A DNA stretch of 64,000 nucleotides from Hygrocybe punicea (Eukaryota > Basidiomycota > Agaricomycetes > Agaricales > Hygrophoraceae), in contig OY744472.1 of the NCBI GenBank assembly GCA_963556145.1, positions 4,464,001-4,528,000 on the forward strand, written 5' to 3'. A program made the position numbers and the translations under genes. This document shows, piece after piece, positions 58,542-64,000 of the stretch (positions are counted from its first letter, which is position 1; every line of letters starts with the position of its first letter). The notes beneath the pieces are model-generated. The model searched no databases. It was not told the DNA's origin and worked only from the letters and a program-made list of their open reading frames with translations.

Positions 58542-58778
58542 AAGTACGCCCGGGAAGCATTGTATGACGGCGGTGCCAAGATCCCGATGTTTCTTGTTGG
58601 ATGTAAAGCCGATCTTCGTGACAACATGGCTACTGGTCGCTGTACTGTCTCGCCCGAAGAGGCAGAGGCTGCTGCTGCTGCAGCGATGGGTGCGGTTGCG
58701 TATATTGAATGCTCTGCGATGGAAGGTGGTGGCGTCAACGAGCTGTTCATCGCTTCCCACAGCGTGTCTGGTAATTAG
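58542..58778 (+). pseudogene. Rho-family GTPase C-terminal fragment, copy 2
   Basis: This is nearly identical to 17120-17353 (AKIPMFLVGCKADLRD, VAYIECSAMEGGGVNELF) with one extra codon in the Ala run and a few substitutions. It again lacks the nucleotide-binding N-terminal half and CaaX box. It marks the downstream part of the duplicated segment. Confidence 0.65.
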
Positions 58779-59674
58779 GAAAAGGGGGAAGCCAAGAGAG
58801 GTGTCGTTTGTTAGTATTAACGCTTAGGGCCTGCACCGTTGGCTTACTTGGTCCCTTTGCGATTTGAGGACAACAACTCGATGAAAAATCAATACACTCG
58901 CACTCCACCTGGGCATCCCGCAAAAGTATCACGAACCGTGTAGCGGAATTGACGAAATTGAAGTACTCGAAGGCCAAAAATTTACTTCTAGTCGCATGAC
59001 GTGAACGGTGAACTTGCGCCGTGCAGTGCGTGCACTGTCAGAGGCTGTTCCGCTGAGTTCGGGTTGGATGCACGTTCGGCAAACCCCTTTGATAATAACG
59101 TTATGCCCCCAAACGAAAAACCCTTGATAGCCTCAGGCTTTGGACGTGACCGAATTCCCAGTTATGTTAGGAAGCGACTCGGATTTACTCCGAGTCAAGC
59201 CGATCATTCGAGCCTTCGACCGCCCATGCACCAGTGTATTAGCTGCCGTGGGCAATGTGTAGCACGGAAGTAAGGCTTGGCGCGTTTCTTCCCCAAAAGA
59301 GTGGACCTTGACAACAGTGAGCAAGAATGTGCTTTGCGTAGTGTGCCGTACTGACAGGTTCAACGAGCCCCCTAGCGCAGTAAGCAACATTGGTTCAATG
59401 CACAAAGATGCCGTGGCTAGGTACTACGATTTCTGTGCCACTCCAGCCCACTCAGCAAGTGAATATGCCGGTAAAAGTAACTCAGGACAGTTTTTTGGAC
59501 CTATCTGTTCAAGTTGCTGTACATGTGCATCGATCGGGGAAACACCCCCGTAACTTCCCTCAGTTTGGATGCATTCACATTCGTGGTCGAGCCTCATTCA
59601 ACTCCGCCAGGTTGGCCATCCTCTTTGATATCTGATTGGCCTGGCGTTGTCAGGTTGGCATTGCCCCTCTCGAT
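58779..59674. other. Junction between tandem copies 2 and 3
   Basis: Copy 2 homology ends at about 58990. From about 59030 the sequence matches 13720-13930 directly and then 13999-14100 in inverted orientation (59281-59385), so the junction is rearranged. No gene is seen. Confidence 0.6.
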
Positions 59675-62336
59675 ATGCATGTTCGTTGGAGTCTGTCCTC
59701 TCTCCTTGTCGTTGCTTGTGTCGTAGAAACGCGACATTTGGATAGAAATCTTTTCTACGCCATCTCCGAGTCATCGGCTGACCCTCTTGGCGCTGTTGTC
59801 CTCCATGTCGCAAGAGTTGGAAACCCGGCAGTGATTCCTGAACTCGGCCGTCTTCGTACGCCTCAATCCCCTTGCCCCTCTGGAATGCAATTATGCCCAG
59901 CTAGAGATGTCTGTTGTTCGCTTGACGAGTCCTGCTGTTCAGGTTGGCTCATTGCTCCCCATTGTACAATGTGCCTCTTACATTTGGTACCTAGATGGCA
60001 CTTGCTGTCCTTCAGGGTGAGCGCAATTGCTTTGAAAGTTGTGAGGCGATAAAATAAAATTGAGTTACACATAGTTACTCCTGTGTCAATGGTGGATGTT
60101 GTCTGATCGGACAAACCTGTTGTCCTACACCTGGAGATGTTCCTTGCCCCAATGAAGATGATTTCTGTTGTCGTGAGTCTTGGCACTTATTGAATATCCT
60201 ATCGGACAGATTCACCGTGATATAATTTCTAAGCTCATGGGGAAACGTGCTTCATCAACGTGCCGCAATGCCGCCCTCTAGTCCCTCCACTGGATTTTCC
60301 TCCTCTTCTGCGAAGGGATGTGACACCGACGCAGTCAACACAGCTTCCGACAATGGATTCAACAACTCTTCCAGTAGTGGATTCGACAACTCTTCCAGTA
60401 GTGGATTCGACAACTCTTCCAGTAGTGGATTCGACAACTCTTCCAGTAGTGGATTCGACAACCATTCCGGTAGTGGGTTCAACAACCCCTCCAATAGTGG
60501 GTTCGACAACTCTTCCAGTCGTGGATTCGACAACCATTCCAGTGGTGGGTTCAACAACCCCTCCAATAGTGGGCTCGACATCTCTTCCAGTAGTGGATTC
60601 GACAACCATTCCGGTAGTGGGTTCAACAACCCCTCCAATAGTGGGTTCGACAACTCTTCCAGTAGTGGATTCAACAACCCCTCCAATAGTGGGTTCGACA
60701 ACCCTTCCGGTAGTGGGCTCAACAACCCTTCCCACGGCAGATTCGACTACCAATCCGATGACAGCCTCGACATCGCTTCCAACGACGGATTCCGCACCTC
60801 TGCCTATGAGTTCAACATCGCCTACGTCTTCAGTACTTCTTACGCCTCCGAGTCCGACGCCGCCTATGTCTACGCCACCTCTCCCGCCTCCGCCTATGTC
60901 TACGGCGTCCCCTCTGCCCACGTCTACGGCACCTCCCCCTGCATCTTCGGCACCGCTTCCACCGCCTATGTCTACGCCACCTCCTCTGCCTGTGTCTACC
61001 ACATCTCTCCCGCCTCCGCCTATGTCTACGGCATCCCCTCTGCCCACGTCTACGGCTGCATCTTCAGCACCGCTTCCACCGCCTATGTCTACGCCACCTC
61101 CTCTGCCTATGTCTACCACACCTCTCCCGCCTCCGCCTATGTCTACGGCATCCCCTCTGCCCACGTCTACGGCACCTCCCCCTGCATCTTCGGCACCGCT
61201 TCCACCGCCTATGTCTACGCCACCTCCTCTGCCTATGTCTACCACACCTCTCCCGCCTACACCTACGTCACCTCCCCTGCCTATGTCTACCACACCTCCC
61301 CCGCCTATGTCTACGGCATCCCCTCTGCCCACGTCTACGGCACCTCCCCCTGCATCTTCGGCACCGCTTCCACCCCCTACAACAACACCACCTTCGCCTA
61401 CAATTTCAACCCCACCACCGCCGCCACCGACTTCAGCTCCGTCTCAACCAGCCTCGCCACTGCCTCCACCCCCGACAACATCCCAGCCTGAACCTATTTC
61501 TGGTCCAATCACGACAACTGCTCCACTTCCCACTGGGTCCAACCCCACCGTAACAACCGAATCACTCCCCACTGCACTCCCCACTGAGTCCACTCCCACC
61601 ATAACAACTGAACCACTCCCTACCGAGTCCGATTCCGCTTCTGGTCCAATCGTCGCAACAAGTACTCCATCCACCTCACGAGGGTCAGGTCCTTCGAGCC
61701 CTCCTCCGAGAGTCACGACTATCCCAGCGTCGGACCCAAGTATAGTCTATACAGGCAACTGGACTCTAAAGACTTCGAGTTGCAATTCCAGCGCTTTAAT
61801 CAAGGAAACCAAAGATGTAGGGGATTCCCTGTCATTTAGCTTCATCGGTCAGTCACCTTTTGTCTAGATATCGTTTTTTCGGTCGGATCACTGAATAGTT
61901 CTTGTTCATCTTGTTGCTGACGCATAGGGACAGCAATCAATATGTATATTACGGTAAGTCCGGACGGTGGGCTATTCTCGGTCGCATTTCAGGGCATAAC
62001 TACGAATATGGATGGTTATTCGGCTGGTGACCCCGCGTGTAAGATGGGTTATCAACAGAAAGACCTGGACAATGTCAACCACACCATAATTGTGACGACC
62101 CTGGGTGCTTCATTACAAGCACCATCGACCAGCTTAGGGACATTTCAGCTGGTGAACTTTAGGTGGGTGCTCAATCATATTTTTGTTTATGTGGCTCACA
62201 TCGTTTATTGGTTACCCTGGCGCCTGGCTGTTTCAGTATTACAACGACAGGGTCATCCACAGTCTCTAGTGGCTACCCTGTGAAACCCATGATGTATTTC
62301 ACCATTGGAGTGACTCTCTGGATGATGTTTTTGTAA
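59675..62336 (+). CDS. GPI-anchored Cys-rich, Ser/Thr/Pro-repeat cell-surface protein, copy 3
   Basis: The six-exon plan of copy 1 is kept: signal peptide (HVRWSLSSLLVVACVV), a head with an in-frame 7-residue insertion (HVARVGN), CPARDVCCSLDESCC, a long stalk, the beta-rich domain (IVYTGNWTLKTSSCNSS; VSPDGGLFSVAFQG) and a GPI tail (MMYFTIGVTLWMMFL), stopping at TAA 62334-62336. The stalk exon is much longer than in copy 1: DSTTLPVV repeats are followed by Pro-rich repeats (MSTPPPLPMSTTPLPPPPMS; TASPLPTSTAPPPASSAPLP). Exon 3 ends one codon later than in copy 1 (FCC). No damage is visible. Stalk length variation of this kind usually changes how far the head projects from the wall. Confidence 0.75.
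60355..61380 (+). repeat. Two-tier coding repeats in copy 3 stalk
   Basis: From 60355 to about 60730 the 24-bp unit of copy 1 recurs about 15 times. From about 60850 to 61380 longer Pro-coding blocks (containing CCACCTCCTCTGCCTATGTC) recur three to four times. Several alternative frames on both strands are open throughout. Confidence 0.8.
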
Positions 62337-62574
62337 GTGGGCTACGTGCATTGTTGCGTCTTGAATTCCATGCTGATTTCTCTCACTTCCAGTACGATGT
62401 TTGATGTATGATGTGTAATATAATTGGGGTTCGGACATCATAGTCGAAAATATTTGTCCCTTGGCACTTTTGTGAGTTTCTTCTATGCGCATGCACTCTC
62501 CGGTTGTGCGCAACATTGTATGTTATGTTGGAATTATGACGTGACAAATGCACTTTTATTATTTGCGCGATTGA

Positions 62575-63276
62575 GGCTGCGCGGCCCAAGGGGGTGTCGG
62601 GATGGGACTTTCAGACCTGGGGTCAAATTTTTTTTTAGGCTGACCTAATAAACCCCCCCCCCCCCCCTCCTTTCCTAATTTGGAAATATTTTATCGGACA
62701 TAGTACAAATATACCCACATCTTAACAACGACGACGGCTCCCTCCTCCCTTACAACTCTCACAGACCCAGTTTTTCAGTGAAAACTCATAGTTCAAGCAC
62801 TCTTGATGGAACTACCAAGGAAGGAGAGACTCAGGTCTACCAGTGAAAGAGTTGCCATTTCACTCACCCACACAGTCTCACATCCTTGGACCCGACACTT
62901 CATGATGCCTAACTCTGCTTCTCTCTCGCTTTCCGTGATTGTTACTCCACAAATACAAGTATTCAGCCCCACAAGGTCAATCTTTCTTTTCCGAAGCAAT
63001 CTTTTGCCACTGATCTCCTTTGCAGCATCTGAGGCTTCAGGGTTTGCACAAGGAGGAATGGTGGTTGGGCCCTCGGACATAGTATCTGCAGTGGTGGGCG
63101 ATGTCGCGGTCATCGATTGCATGCATCTCGACTCAGGAACAAGACTCTGGAGTGATGGTATGGGCATTGAAGTGGGAATGTGTCAGAATTTTTTTTTGGC
63201 CGGTCTGGCCAACCCCCCCCCCACCCTACCCCATATCACGGGATCCCAACCCGACACCCCCTTGGCGCGGCTGCGC
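62575..63276. mobile_element. Putative small element with inverted ends and a PHD-like exon
   Basis: About 30 bp at 62575-62607 (GCGGCCCAAGGGGGTGTCGG) recurs inverted at 63241-63276 (CCGACACCCCCTTGGCGCGG). C-runs lie just inside at 62652-62668 and 63213-63222. The interior contains the minus-strand zinc-finger fragment at 62793-63167. Target duplications were not found, so this may also be two unrelated repeats. Confidence 0.35.
62793..63167 (-). pseudogene. Zinc-finger (PHD-like) protein fragment
   Basis: The frame reads KRLLRKRKIDLVGLNTCICG, VTITESEREAELGIMKCRVQ and GCETVW, then a GTGAGT donor. The spacing C-x-C...C-x4-C and the GCETVW block resemble the first half of PHD-like fingers (continuing WYHLxC) in Agaricomycete repeat-associated proteins. 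The second half is not found downstream, so this is probably a captured or decayed exon. Confidence 0.45.
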
Positions 63277-64000
63277 GAATTGGAACCACGCGGTTTCACA
63301 ACTTCCTTTTTTAGCAATGCTGTTGCAGTTTGGGGAGATTACAAGGTTCATTTTATATTCTACCTGCATACTTAGATACTTTTAGTCAACTATTAACTAC
63401 ATTTCAGTAAGGAGCAGTCTCACTCTCAGCACAAGAGAGAAATCAACGACCTGCCTTTTTTGGTTGCGAGGCTCATGTGATATCCAATTTGATTTGCTGC
63501 CATTGTGATGGCCTGGACCCAACAGTCAGATCATGCAATCAAATCTCTCCATCACGAAGCTTGCCCAAAAAGAGAAAACCAAACAAGCTGAGTTCTCCTT
63601 CTCACTGAGGCTCCTTTATGCTCTACAAGCCTTGCTGAAATGTAGTTAATGGGGTCCAATCCATAACATATCTTTTATTCCAAGTTTTCTTTTGGGCATT
63701 TCCCACATCACCGCCACGGCTGGGTTTTAATATTTTTTATCGTGTAATAGACCGTAAGCCCTTGGGATGACAGCTGTTTTTGAAATTCTTGAAAATTTTG
63801 GATAGTTTAGAAAAATGTTGACTTAGAAAAATTTTGAGTGCTGTATTTTATATCTCAAGAAATACTGCATGGATTGACATGGTTATAGAGGGAAAGTTGT
63901 ACTATGTCTTAAGGGCTATCTACTCCTGTAATTTCATTTAGAAAATATTTAGTGTGTGGTGAGTTGTGGATGAAACAAAAGGCAAACCAGTACTTTGTGA
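63277..64000. other. Intergenic with third copy of the small repeat family
   Basis: From about 63830 to the end the sequence (ATACTGCATGGATTGACATG, GAGGGAAAGTTGTACTA) matches the family at 38202-39236 and 45571-46817 and runs off the window. No gene is supported. Confidence 0.55.

Noticed and set aside
1..64000. CRISPR arrays, bacterial operons, rRNA genes
   Set aside because: No spaced palindromic repeats, Shine-Dalgarno spacing or rRNA-like conserved blocks were seen; the 24-bp and 175-bp arrays have no unique spacers.

Overview
The window is nuclear DNA of a filamentous basidiomycete, most likely an Agaricomycete. Genes carry many short GT-AG introns, mostly about 50-95 nt, with CTNAC-like branch sites. 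Several families are Agaricomycete-typical: a multipass protein starting with a GNPDVSGIGVR motif, an I66-type protease inhibitor, a Plavaka transposase and EnSpm-like three-gene cassettes. I cannot name genus or species. I see no tRNA, rRNA or CRISPR array.

Gene-rich part (1-13.3 kb): the tail of an uncharacterised gene, a second uncharacterised gene with a 3n intron, a seven-helix membrane protein, a UBL3/MUB-type prenylated ubiquitin-fold protein (minus), mitoribosomal mL57 with an RNase III fold (plus), a 13-exon secreted DCR2-like metallophosphatase (minus) and a beta-trefoil protease inhibitor (plus). All of these read cleanly after splicing.

Duplicated gene family (13.5-17.4 kb and 56.0-62.4 kb): three copies of a six-exon gene for a secreted protein with a cysteine-rich head, a Ser/Thr/Pro-rich repeat stalk built of 24-bp units, a beta-sandwich-like domain and a GPI-anchor tail. 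Copies 2 and 3 lie in tandem about 42 kb from copy 1. Copy 2 is frameshifted. A Rho-GTPase fragment accompanies copies 1 and 2.

Repeat-rich part (17.5-55.9 kb and 62.5-64 kb): a strongly CpG-depleted pseudogene; a cyclin pseudogene between direct repeats; a Plavaka transposase gene broken by a MITE; a 175-bp satellite; one intact host-like gene (27.4-29.7 kb); a Ty3/Gypsy retrotransposon with near-identical LTRs but in-frame stops in gag and pol; an EnSpm-like cassette with two lesions; nested small inverted-repeat elements; a Helitron helicase remnant; and a short LTR element with a hAT element inserted at its LTR edge. The host genes show no operon-like linkage. The main themes are TE nesting, mutational decay and segmental duplication of a cell-surface gene family.

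Exon boundaries were read by eye from splice signals and frame continuity. Family names come from motif recognition, without database searches.
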